Shown here piece after piece: positions 46,185 through 57,454 of a DNA stretch of 64,000 nucleotides. The stretch is from NCBI RefSeq assembly GCF_003711515.1, contig NW_021167083.1, positions 1,376,481 through 1,440,480 on the forward strand, written 5' to 3'. The stretch comes from Sodiomyces alkalinus F11. Taxonomy: Eukaryota > Ascomycota > Sordariomycetes > Glomerellales > Plectosphaerellaceae. Under the pieces are notes generated by a model. The model searched no databases and was not told the origin of the DNA. It worked only from the letters and a program-made list of their open reading frames with translations. The stretch's first letter is position 1. The number at the start of each line of letters is the position of its first letter. Position numbers and translations under genes: made by a program.

Positions 46185-49170
46185 TGTCCGAGAGTCGAGA
46201 CGGAGACGCTTTGGGGCGGACGTTGTGGGCGGTTGGTGCGCTCCGTGACAGAGCTGGCGAAGGGGGAAGAAGGGCGGTGTTTGTTGAATTATAGCGCGGC
46301 GTTCCGATGTTGCTGCTTCTGCCACAAAGGAGCCACGGCCGACAAGATCGCAGGTGGGGGGAAATAGCGTTCGTGACCGACTACCTATTGAAAATGAAAA
46401 AGCATGACACCGCAGTTGAGGTGCTTTGAGAAGCGGGCCCTGATAGGAAGAAGCAACGAGAGGGAGGAGAGGAGGGGGTTTGAGTGGGTTAGAGGCGGAG
46501 AAATGCGGCGGGAGGAGGATCGTGTGGTCTTGGAGGGAAAAAAGAGGAAGCCGGTAGCCGAAGCGGTTGAAGCTGTGTAAAGTGCGAAGTACGGAGACGA
46601 AGTACGAAGTACGAAGTAGGTATCAAACTCGACAGGTGCAGGTCGGTGGAGAAGGTCTTGTTCTTGTGGTGTGGGAGGGAAAGACAGGAACAGGAAGAAG
46701 GGGAAATTCTCACAATTGGGAAAGTGATGCGGAGGTGAAAATGTGGAAATCGCGGGTGGGATCCACGAGTGAGTCTTGCCTCCACACTTGAATGAAAGGG
46801 ACTCGGGACTCGACTCGACTCGAACGGACTCGACCAGGGGACAGGGGACGTGTGGGAAAAAATAATGCGCTACGGACTAGGAAGCTACAACGTACACCCC
46901 CCTTCCCTCCACAACGAAGGCGCGGATACCCCAGGCCTTCACTTCATAATCCCCTCCACACCCCCTCCGCCCCCCCCCAGATCTTGTCTTGGTGCAGAAA
47001 AACCGCGGAGGGGAGTGGGTCAGAATAGAGGGTCAACGGTCGACAGTTTTGGTGCTGGATGCTGCTGTTCAATGAGAGGAGGAAAGTGGACGCGTAAAGG
47101 GGATTGGCACAGCAATGGTGGAGAACGGAGGCCCACACCAACAGGAACAGGGATGTCAACCGTCGTTGAAGTCGGGTAATAAACCCCCCCCCCCCCCTCC
47201 TTCCCTTCTAGCCCCAGCAAAGCCTACGACGACGACCGTGCAAGCGATCCCGGCACACGGGAGCTTCGTACGAAGTACTTACGAAGGACGTGCTGTAACG
47301 GTACAGGTAATTAAGGCTGGCATAACCAGAGGTGCGTTATGGGTGGATTGGGTGAGTACTGGTAATAAGAGTAAGTACGTTGTACTTGTAAAAGTAGTTC
47401 TTCGTACAACGTACCGTATGTACGTCGCTCCTTCTCATGCAAAGTACGTAAGTACAGTCAGTACACATTGAACAAGTCAATACGGACGGGCCCCTGACTG
47501 TTGGTCATCTTGTTTGGGCTGGGACTCCACTCCTACCACGGTTTCTGTCCAATGCCCGAAGCGGTACACGGCCAGGGATTAGTCGTTGGTGTGGCATCCA
47601 TTTGCGGAGATGCTAGGTGGGTAAAATGTGGTACCGTACATCGCATCCACGGGAGAGCGAAATCACTGGGGGGTCATCAGACGATGCCAGACGATGGAGC
47701 GATGGAGAATGCCGAAGACGGGTTGTGGGGTAATTATCCAACGGACTGCCAACTCGTCCATTGCCGTCTTATGGTCAGCCGGTTGGTTCATTCTATTCCC
47801 TTGGTCGAGTCTCCTTTGCTAGTCTGGTCCATTGCTCTCGAATAAATCACCTGTAAATTACTTAGCTGGGTACGGTGGTTGTCCCAGGTTGCTCCGAGGC
47901 TGTCTTGTCTTTTTGCTGACACAGATACTTCTTACAGATTCAGCCCCCTTATGGACACCCCACAGCAAGGTGTATATTGCGTATTCCGTCCTTTGTGCTC
48001 CCTGTCGCAAAACCGAGTGGGCGGGCGTAGATATGGTCTTCTGGTGGTGATGCTACTGTACGAGGTACATACGTTGTATGTAAGCGCGTCATCTTCGCCT
48101 GAGCGCACGTCCAGACGGAGGATATCGGACATCGGGTCAAGACGAGTGCGAGTGCGAGATTCAGCTTCCCCAGCGCCCAGAGTCGAAGCATTGACCAGTC
48201 AATGGCTCCGGAGACTTAGGAACCTGGGTATTATGGTCTACCCTCTGTACCGAGCGTAAAAGTCTTACATTAACTCGGAATCTATATGCATTATAAGGTA
48301 CATAATATACAAGGTACATAATATAACGATCAAGAACGAGCGAGCTTATTCTCTTGCATCGTCCCCTTTCAGTTTGGGGCCGATGTGAGGATAAGGGACC
48401 GAGATCGCACCATACTCTGGCTCCCGTGAAATTTAAGGGCACGATCCGTCCGGCAGTCTTACTTTTTGCAGGGACACCGAGAAAGTCTTGGGTTGTGGGG
48501 CAAGAAGACGACAGAGCGTCGCAGTGGGGTGGAGAGGGGTAAGGCGAAAACAGAAGACTAGGTACATAGGTCGAACAAGACAAGACGGGGATGGATGAAT
48601 AGGCAGATGGGCGGGTAATAAAATTGAAGTGCCACGATAATTTTTGACTTGGGAGGGGTGCGAGATATTAGCCAGAGCAACTGAGGTGCCCCCCTTACCG
48701 TGCGTCGATACATGCGTACTTACCTTAGGTGTCTGCGCGCCCGTCGACGACGAGCGTAATTCGTGTATTGTATGAAGTGGAAGTATCTAGTCTTTCTGGC
48801 CGTGTGCTTGTCTGCGTCCTGCTCTCGGCTGCGGGGCTTCTGCACTTCGCTTACAGTGTCGCTTAGTCCCGAAGGGACGGTGCCGTGTATACTGGCAGCT
48901 CGCCAAAGCATAAGACACGGAGTGTCCGTATATCTTAAATTACAACTAATAATTTCCTATTATAGCCTCCGGAGCAGGGAGAGTGCTTCGTGGAAGTATA
49001 GGTACCTAAGGTAGGTACATATAGAGAATGGCGAACGTCTATGAGGTAGCTTGGCCACACTCAATGTCTTATAGCGTCCGAAGTATTATGTACATATAGG
49101 TAGTCAACTCGTTCCCACAATATCACCTTTTTTATTCCGAATTTATTCCGAGGTAAACCCAGGGCTCTAA
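46185..49170. other. Promoter of Zn2Cys6 gene and gene-poor intergenic region
   Basis: Upstream sequence of the regulator. Holds ACGAAGTACGAAGTA microrepeats near 46590-46620, GACTCG repeats near 46800-46835, a GTACGTTGTAC hairpin (47375-47414) and a 15-bp direct repeat AAGGTACATAATATA (about 48296 and 48313). No supported gene. Confidence 0.4.
47375..47414. repeat. Hairpin with GTACGTTGTAC / GTACAACGTAC arms
   Basis: Two perfect 11-bp inverted arms (47375-47385 and 47404-47414) with an 18-base loop. A member of the dispersed GTACAACGTA motif family of this window. Confidence 0.7.
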
Positions 49171-49640
49171 ATGGCAGGCATTCCCGACACTAATAAAAAC
49201 TTCCAAGGCCGTTTAAAGTTCTCTGAAGACGAGATAAACATATTAAGCTTATTGCCTAAGACATACAAGTATAGAGAAGAAGCGTTACGCTTATATTAGA
49301 AAACCCGTCGAATATAGCCAGACGATACCTGGGGCATTAAAGGGTTGGAGTGAAGTCGACGCTATCCTGGTCTGAAATAATACTAGATCTACCGCGGAGA
49401 TGTTAAGTTGTAAGCCCTTAGTAAGAATACGGGCGCTTTGAGAGAACGTACTTTTTAAGACCTGAGATGCGTATGACGTCCGCCCGCAGGCCATAGAAAC
49501 GATGAAAACCAGGTACTAATCTAATTATTTACGCGCCCACGTACCGTGGATACGCATTACCGGGCTCCTATGTTTCCCGGGCATTATCCCAGGGGCCCTA
49601 TGCCCAAGCGCCCGAGGTGACTATGCACCCCGACAATATA
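49171..49640 (+). pseudogene. Relic reading frame of unknown family
   Basis: From ATG 49171 a frame reads about 42 clean codons (FSEDEINILSLLPKTYKYRE, EEALRLY). It then continues for about 110 more with TAG, TAA and two TGA stops (WGIKGLE, RRYPGLK, YRGDVKL, RPPAGHRNDENQ). AT content is higher than the flanks. It looks like the tail end of a decayed gene or transposon fragment, perhaps with mild RIP. I do not recognise the family. Confidence 0.35.
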
Positions 49641-50215
49641 GTGTATCCGTACATGGTACATATGTATTTCGTTGCGTGAGAGATCATGGACCATTTCTAG
49701 CGCGTTTTAGCCCTGCGGGATTCTTTGCCTCAGGACCTCAACCATTGCGCAGTCGACGACGACTAACGCGTCTACGTCTTACTCCGTAGTTTTATACGTC
49801 CTACATTATAGCTCGCAGCCAAAGCCCGATCGGGTCACATGAGCGTCGGGGTATAAGGTACATAGGGGGGGTGTTCTTTTTTCAAGCGCACCAGACCTTA
49901 CATAGATAGACATGTCTTACTCCTGCATTAGCGGTAGAATCCATGGCTTCCAGAAGCATGAACATCAAACATCATCACAGCCTCTTCTCATCACGGACCT
50001 CAGCTCATTTCCTACGTGCAAGGCAAAACTTTGCCAAATTCAGCCTGTGTTACCCCGCGACTTTTTCCCCAGCTCGTCTGACCAATGATCATATCAATGA
50101 TCATATACATCATCGAATAATCAGAAATCATCCTGGACGGAGAGCCTCGCACTCTGAACCACGGCACAGACAACGTACGTAGTACGTACGAAGTACATAC
50201 GACGAACCGAGAACA

Positions 50216-50245
50216 CTAAGGTAGCTGCCCAAGCAGCTACCTTAG
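50216..50245. repeat. Perfect hairpin, 13-bp arms
   Basis: CTAAGGTAGCTGC, loop CCAA, GCAGCTACCTTAG. Perfectly paired. Confidence 0.85.
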
Positions 50246-50370
50246 CTAGTAAAAGCCACGAGGCATGAAGCAAGGCAACGTCCGGTGTGGCTTCGGGTCA
50301 CTTCCGGCTCCGTCCTTCGCTCCGTCGCCAATGTCAATGCGCATGTTGGGCCCTGTGGGCGGAGGACGAA

Positions 50371-50413
50371 GTGTACGCAGGACCGAGTACACTGTACTCG
50401 GTCCTCCGTACAC
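50371..50413. repeat. 43-bp near-perfect inverted repeat
   Basis: Arms GTGTACG, a single C mismatch, AGGACCGAGTACA, a 1-base centre, then the reverse complement TGTACTCGGTCCT, C, CGTACAC. Twenty of 21 arm positions pair. Confidence 0.85.
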
Positions 50414-51340
50414 AGGATAACGTCGAAGCGCCCGTCGTGGGACATCAAGATAAAGTCACCCCAACGGCCGCAGAACAAACCTTACCTTGCAACATGCAGC
50501 ACTATCTTACCGAGCAACTAATTACACCACCAACCCCGATCCTGGCTTATTTTAGCACGTAACCATGTAGGACATTTAGGATAAATTCCCTCGAACATCG
50601 GCCCAACCTTCTGCCGAGCGTCCCCCCCGTCCAGCTTATGTACATATGTACTCCCCCGGTCGGCAGGCATTGCAGATCCATGCCTGTTTTCCTCAGACTA
50701 CCTATGCAGACTCGACGCCACGTCTTTTCGGCTACTTTCTTCCATCTGCCTCCAAGCCTTCGAGAACAAGCTTCGAGAATGAACTTTGCGTGTTCTATTG
50801 TTCCTGAGACAGCGGCGTCAGATGGTCTCATCCAGAAACCTTCATCTGCGTGATCATCACTATTTTCTAGCCACGTGCGTCAAGGCCTATGCACCTTGGG
50901 TGCTGTTCTGAGCGAGACCGCAGGCAAAACGTACAACGTACAACGTACAGAAGAAGCGCAGCTGAAGAGAGACAGATTCGTGTCTTGATCGGCAGTGCCA
51001 GTCATCGGGGGCCCAAGATACGCTTACTAAAAGGTGCAAAATGCAAAATGCGATTTGTGGACAAGAGGCGTCCGTCGCGTTCATGTGCTTTTTTCTTTCT
51101 TTTTTTTTTCTCTTTTTTTTTTCCTAGCGCGCGCGCCCCCATCTCGCACTGACCGTTTCGGCGTTCTGCCCCTGTCACGCAGCGTTGCCGATAATAATCT
51201 CCAACGAGCTTGGAATGTTCCATCGGCCCGGGGGGGGCACCCCGCGACCACGAGGTAGACTGGCCGTTATGTTCTTATTGGCATGCATGCCTTGTTTACT
51301 TGGTATAGTCGCGTTGCGCAGTGACGCTATTTCGTGTAGC

Positions 51341-51369
51341 GTACAACGTACCTGTACACTACGTTGTAC
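51341..51369. repeat. Hairpin with GTACAACGTA / TACGTTGTAC arms
   Basis: Ten-bp perfect arms (51341-51350, 51360-51369) around CCTGTACAC. Same arm sequence as the hairpins at 47375 and 56869. Confidence 0.75.
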
Positions 51370-53918
51370 ACCTCTGCCCTCGTTGCAAATGCAGTCTGTC
51401 AGGGACCAGGGGAGATGGGGGAGATGCCTAGGCCGATATCGCAACCAGATTTTGGAGACCGCAAGTGTCCTTCGTAGTCAGCCGCTCGCAGCCCATGCCG
51501 CGGAGACACTCTAAAACCGCACTTTTACTCTGCTTATAATTATTAGCTGTGTTGAATTATTGACAAGTCGTCTCTTGGGTCGTCTATCCATTTGAGTCTC
51601 CGAACACTGAACAAACAGGCAACCGTCCAGTTTCACGTGGCTTGCTGAACGAGGCTGTCTGACTTATAACGCACCTAACGATTGCACCGGGTCCCAATAA
51701 ATAATAGTAGGAGGATATATTACCTATGGCATGACAGGCCTGGGACAAATTACGCGGGTTCGATGTTTATACTCCTCCCGTGCTAAAAACCCCCCATTAC
51801 CAGGAGATGATAGTGCAGCTACTATCGTGACGAAAGCGAATCCCTCGAGGAGAGCGGGATGAGTGCAGAACCAAAGCTTCATGCTCCGTATCTGCGCATC
51901 CCGTCTATCACAGCGGCAACCACTACCTAGGCATCGCGACAGAAATTGTGGACGAATGGAACGCGCCTGCCCACCGATCCGCCCCCCTCCCGTCTTATTG
52001 TCCCTATTGTTTCATTCTGTCCAACCCAGAGATCTCAACCCCGGATACCAGACCCCAGACCCCAGACCCCAAACGCCCATAACCTAGGCCCGAAGTACGT
52101 ACACGTGTACGGTGTATGGAGTACGGCTTGCTTCCCCACAGAGACGGATCACGATATCATCCCGTACCTGATGGAGTACAATGCATGATTGGTCTCACCG
52201 AGGTGATCAACCATCCCGTCCATGCGGCGTCCACTCGACATGTCAGAATATCGTCAATCTCCAGTCTCCTCCCTCTCCTCCCCCCTCCCCACTCTCCTCT
52301 ACCCCGCAGATCTCACAAGCCCTCTTCACAAGCCACCTCACCCCGATGATGCCTCATAGAACCCTCCCCCCTTCCATCCCGCATCATCGTCATCTACGTG
52401 TATCACAGGCGAAGGACGATGTCCAGTCGATTCCAACCGATGACGCGCAATCACGCATACCTAGTCCCCCTCTCCGTCCTCATCGTAGACCTCCCGACTC
52501 TGTTTCCTGGGGCACTGATCAACTGACAGCCGTGCCGGAATAATGAAGTGAGTGCTTGTACGAGTGTCCGTACCTAGTACCTTGTGTAGGTGCTCTGTTC
52601 TCAGCATTGGAAAGCCCTGTTACATGAGCCAACCCAAGGTAGCCACCGATCCCACCACGGAGAGTGTGCCGAAAACCGGCAGGCGCATGATTGGCCTGCC
52701 AAAGACCATGAACGGGGCGTGCGCCTTTCCTAGGTACCTTAAGGTATTCGGGCAGGCGTCTCGGATTTGGACGTCTCGCCGCCATATTCTCTGTAGCGTG
52801 TCCAACGATCAGACCACCATAATGAAGACGACAACGTACACCCACCCATTATGACAGGTAGTAATGTTATCATGGTCCCCGAAACCCCGGTTCTTAGCGT
52901 CTTAGCGTACCACACATCTTGATCTTCTGGATCCCAAATCCGGTGGTGAACGATTGTCAACGAATATCTCGTACGAGGCACGCGCGCACTCTCGCCCCTC
53001 GGACGAAATAGATATGTACAACGTATTATATACGTACCGACCTAGCGTCCTGTGTCGTACACGTACGACGATACCCTCCCACAGCCCCAAGAGCCTCATT
53101 TTGTCTCCACTTACACGCCACTGCAGTCCCTCTTCTATGGTCCCTTGACCACCCGCCATCTCCATCCATCGACAAACTCGCCGTCCAGCGCCCGTCGTAC
53201 CAGGTTTCCCCTTTCGCTTTATTACTTACTTTTAATATCTGCGTTTATATTAATATATTAACATTACGCCAACGCCATGTCCCGCGCCCCGTTCACGTGG
53301 GCGTCTCCGGTATGAGGGGGGGGGAGGGGGTCCAGGGTCCGAGGGTTTCTTCTTCGGCCTCACCCATACCAAAAACGCATATAATATACACTACATGTGT
53401 ATTTGTATACATATACGCCTTGCATGTCGCCACTCGGGTGGAGAAAACCAGAAGTGCGCTACGCCTGAGGGCTTGGAGCTTCACATGTTCAGCAGAGCAT
53501 TCGGTCGAAAAGCGAGCCTGGACCCCCTTTTTTTTCTTTTTTTTTTCTTCGACTTCTCGTACGGCGGATTCCGTTCTCGTATTCATCCCGGGTTTTAATA
53601 TATACAGGTAATCCACTGCCATGATCAGCTGTTGCTCCGGAAAACAGGCCACGAAAAAAAGGAAACAATCAAAACAAAGGAGATCAAATGGGAATATACT
53701 GCATCTCGTCATCCCATTCCGCATGAGATGCTTGAACATGATCAAGTCAGGTGGGATGTGCCACGTCAAGCCGGCTCGCTCCGGGCCTTGGCAGATGGCA
53801 GCCACTCGCTACCCTTCCGGCCTTTCATGCAGCCAGTCTGGAACCGCTTCCTCGATTTACTCTCCTTGACATTGTCATGACTCCACAAGTTACAATTACT
53901 ACGATTGTATAATACAAT

Positions 53919-53955
53919 CTGCCTACAGTCTGCCTACAGTCTGCCTCAGGTCTGC
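53919..53955. repeat. 11-bp tandem repeat beside the lactonase stop
   Basis: CTGCCTACAGT repeated twice, then the variants CTGCCTCAGGT and CTGCCCCTACT, ending 3 bp before the lactonase stop codon. A palindrome GATTGTA-TAA-TACAATC (53903-53919) precedes it. Confidence 0.65.
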
Positions 53956-53957
53956 CC

Positions 53958-55905
53958 CTACTCAGCAAAGATGACGGCGGTTACCTCTCCCCCCAGTCGG
54001 GCGCTGGCGATTATGTTCTTCAGCTGACCCGTTACGACGTCTCGCTGAATGGTAACCACGCGGCCATCCTGCTGCAGCGCTACGGCGACAAGGGTGCCGG
54101 CCTGGTTGTACGAGAAGTGGCGGGGGATGAGACCCCCTGCAGGGAATTTCTGCAAGAAAGACAGCTCACCCGTCTCGGGGAAGATGGCGAAGACGATCAG
54201 CGAGTCCGAGTCGATCCAGTCTTGATCCTGCTCGCCAGAAGTTGGCACATCGGGGTTCGGGATCTTGAACGACTTTTCGTTCCTGGAGGATACGGTTAGG
54301 TATCTCCCATCGGGCTGTATGGGGCTTCGGTATTAGTCTTTACGTGTCGTGTATTTGAGATGTACCTGCATCAGAGAGGGCTCTTACCGACACTGCAATC
54401 TCGGCAGCACTTGCACCAGCGGGCACTTGATTCCCGTAGCCGTGAGTAGGGCATTGAAAGAATCGATCGAACCGGATGCCCCCACTAGCAGGGTACGACA
54501 CACGGTAAGCGGTGATGGTGTTTGTCAGTTCTGAGATGAGGTACATGTAAGTACGAATGGTCTGGCCACCGAGCGCCACGAGGAAGTCTACGTGGCGCGG
54601 CCCGCTGCCTGGCACGGTGACAAGGGGCTCGAGGGTGGCGAGATGGAGGCTCTTGGGATCGACTCGGAAGACGCGGACGAGATCTGCCCCCAGGTCCGGG
54701 ACAAGCACGAAGCGGCCTGTGGGGTCGACAAAGGCTTGGTGCGGATGCGGGGCTTCCTGCCGGGAGGGCACGGGACCAGGCTCGGGGAGACTGAAGGTCT
54801 CCGTGTGGAGAAGAGTCAGGGCGGAAGCAACCCCGGCGTCGAACCAGGTGAGAGAAGAGCCTCCGCTACAAGACGACGGACGCCAGACAAAATGGTCAGT
54901 TTTGATGAGGAGAAGGAGAAGAAGGAAGAGCGTGGCTTGCTGACTCGCAGTAAAGAGGCTTGACGATGACGCGCATAGACGGACGGCTCCATATTCCAAG
55001 ATGGACCGATCAGGGGACGGGTTACGGGTTACGAGTTGAGGTTGCGATGGAAGGCGGGAAGGGCAGTGTGCGGACGGATGATGGTGATCAGAGGCAGGGA
55101 TTGAAGGTGGAAGATGTCCGACACGCCACACGCCACACGCCACACGCCACAGCGGAAGCGCGCAAAGGGCACCCCAGGGGCGGGGGAACAAGACATACTA
55201 TTGGGCGACAGCGAGGCCGCGGCCCTGGTCGCCATAGATAGCGGCGCTCACGGGGCCAGCGACGGTGTCGAGCCTGTCAAGCAGCTCCAGGGAGCCGTTG
55301 TTGGCGAGGTGGAAGGCCGAGACGGAGCCGTGGTGGGCAGAGAGACCCTCATCGGTGCAGTAGAGGGTGGAGTTGAGATGATCGAAAGTCAGCCAGGATG
55401 GACTCGGCGCGCAGCCGAAGGATGTGGATAGTGGGGCCAGAGAAGCAGCATTAAGCACCTCATGGCCGCCGTCGTGGGCATGCCGAGGGGCTAGGGTGAG
55501 GTTCAAGGCGGTGACGGAGCCGTCATAGGACGCTACGAGAAGAAGGGAGGACGTTGAGGCTGGCAGGACCTCACTTCCCTTGTCCCCAGCCACCAAGGGA
55601 CGATGAGACAGCGGGCCATGATCTAGGGAGTGGGAGTAGGAGTAGGAGTGGAAGTAGGAGTAGGAGTAGGGTACGGATATTCCTAGCCGATGCAGGACAG
55701 AGCAGGCATGGGCATGGGAGTGACAGATCAGAAGAAGTAGCAGGGCTCCGAGGAGGCAACCTACGCTAACCAAGGGGACGATGATGTGGTTGGGGCGGAG
55801 GAGCGCGGCAAGCAGAGACTTGGACCTAGTGGTGGTAGAAGGGGTCTAGGTCCAGGTCCCTGTCCCTCTTTCCATGTCCTTCATGTCGAGGTGAGCCATG
55901 GCCAT
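53958..55905 (-). CDS. Lactonase/6-phosphogluconolactonase-like beta-propeller protein, with an in-frame stop near the N-terminus
   Basis: Three exons, 55905-55199, 54865-54388 and 54314-53958, total 514 codons with matching phases. The body is a seven-bladed propeller of the Lactonase (PF10282) type: LLVASYDGSVTALNLTLA, PSWLTFDHLNSTLYCTDEG, HPHQAFVDPTGRFVLVPDLG, PRHVDFL, PDGRYLTVSSRNEKSF and LIPRHFSYNQAG. Fungal relatives include 6-phosphogluconolactonase-like and carboxymuconate-cyclase-like enzymes; the substrate here is unknown. The best start, ATG 55905 in an ideal CCATGG context, opens a frame continuous with exon 1, including a hydrophobic anchor (IIVPLVSVGCLLGALLLLLI). It is broken by TAG at 55846-55848, codon 20, and exon 1 has no later in-frame ATG. 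Either the allele is dead, there is a base error, or an unseen start exon exists. Intron 1 is long (333 nt) and carries ACACGCC repeats. Confidence 0.75.
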
Positions 55906-56868
55906 GGCGTGGTTCCGCGACGTTGAGAGTTTTCTTTGTTTTCTTTGTCTGACGAATACCGAGAAAACGATCAACGTATGGAGTCTACTTCCTATTCGGG
56001 ACGCAAGGAGGGAGGAAAGGAGCCGACTGGAGTTTGACCCAGAAGGGTTTGGGTAGATGGAGCCCACGTGGACTCGGACTCGAACTCGAACTCGAGACGG
56101 GCAACAGGAGGAGGCTTGCCGTCGACCTCGGCTGGAGGACAGGATGGATGGATGCTGGCGATATGCAAAATACGTGCGTTGTACCTGCACCAGCAAAATA
56201 GTCGGGCCCGCTAGGTGGTAATTAACAGGGCGATGGGTTTGCAACCCAACCAAACCGAGCCAGACCTATTTCTGACCTTGGTTAGCCATTGTTTCGGCAT
56301 ATTAAAAAGAAAGAAAGAAAAAAGAAGAAGAAAAAAAGAAGAAAAGAAGGAGAAATTTCACTACCGTGAACGAATATCTGTCCGTACGAAAAAAAGTACG
56401 TGGAATGTGGTGCACAATACTCGATGGAGTTGTCTCCTCGAAGGATGCAGGCCACTACCCCAGGTCTACCTACGGCATGGCGAGAAAAGGAAGGAGACGA
56501 AGCCAAGTCCGTCGGCGCCACTGATACTGATGGCTGAGAGCTGATAGCTGATGGAGGGCAAGAGTGGAGGAACCTGGGGCGTGCGCGTGCGGACTTTGAA
56601 ACCTGGTAATGGAGTAATTAGCAGGGAGAATGGGAGTGTGGAGATGATGTGGAGTGAGAATTGAGGAGAGAAGACGGAGGAGAAGAGACGCAGATAGTAG
56701 ATTGGAGCCGTCGCTTCAGGGGTTGCAGATGCGATGCGATGTTGCGGATACCTTATGTGATGCATGCGGGGAAGAGGACAGGGGAAGGGAACAGGGTCCA
56801 AGAGAATTTTGATGCGAAGGAGCCCGGTTTGGTAGGGATCTGCGAAGCAAGTGCGGAGCAACGACACC

Positions 56869-56906
56869 TACGTTGTACCTGGGAGACAAATGGAAGGTAC
56901 AACGTA
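56869..56906. repeat. Hairpin with TACGTTGTACCT / AGGTACAACGTA arms
   Basis: Twelve-bp perfect arms (56869-56880, 56895-56906) with a 14-base loop. Confidence 0.8.
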
Positions 56907-57433
56907 AAGGGGAAGGGGAGGGGAAGGGGAGGGCAAGAGGGACTGGGCGTGGATGCAGGTGCGGAGGAGGGAGGAAGGAGGAGGAGGAAGGGACATACGA
57001 TACTTCCTCTACGTTGTACCTCGGATGCTTGGACCTGCGAGCGAGACACACAAAAGAGGGGCATTTCGTAAGGTACTGTTGACCTGTATGCCTAGAACCG
57101 TGACAAAGTCCGTACCTAAGGTAGTCTCCGACTGAACTCGCGCTCCTGGGGATAAATCAAAGGAAGTAAAATAATGTGGTGTTGTAGTAAGTAATTACAA
57201 TGTACAGTACATCTCGAAACAAGACTACAAGACTTTGGAGAGCTAATGGAAAGTCAACAGCGACTTTGGTGGATAGACGGCCCAAGCTCCCGTCTCTAGC
57301 AACCTTGACGAACATACCTAGTTACCCAAGGATGTAGCTTGAGTACGTGTAAGAGAATGAGAGATTCCATTCCTCAACCTCTTCGACCACGTAATTACCA
57401 TTACGGGAAACGAAGCAATTATGTACACAAGGT

Positions 57434-57454
57434 ACTCCGTACAACGTACGGAGT
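57434..57454. repeat. Small palindrome centred on GTACAACGTAC
   Basis: ACTCCGTAC, loop AAC, GTACGGAGT. Nine-bp perfect arms. Confidence 0.75.

Larger units (their letters stand above)
49641..53918. other. Gene-poor intergenic region with palindromes
   Basis: No supported gene. Contains the hairpins at 50216-50245, 50371-50413 and 51341-51369, many GTACAACGTA and CGAAGTAC motifs, T-rich runs near 51087-51122 and 53525-53550, and a CAGACCC microrepeat near 52045-52070. Open frames are short and without domains. Confidence 0.4.

Noticed and set aside
54340..55191. 283-codon minus-strand frame starting inside lactonase intron 1
   Set aside because: The N-terminal part is intron sequence. Splice sites GTATGT (55198) and TTGTAG (54866) join exon 1 to GGSSLTWF in phase.
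47375..57454. Hairpins as bacterial-type rho-independent terminators
   Set aside because: This is nuclear fungal DNA, the hairpins lack following T runs, and they are not placed after genes.
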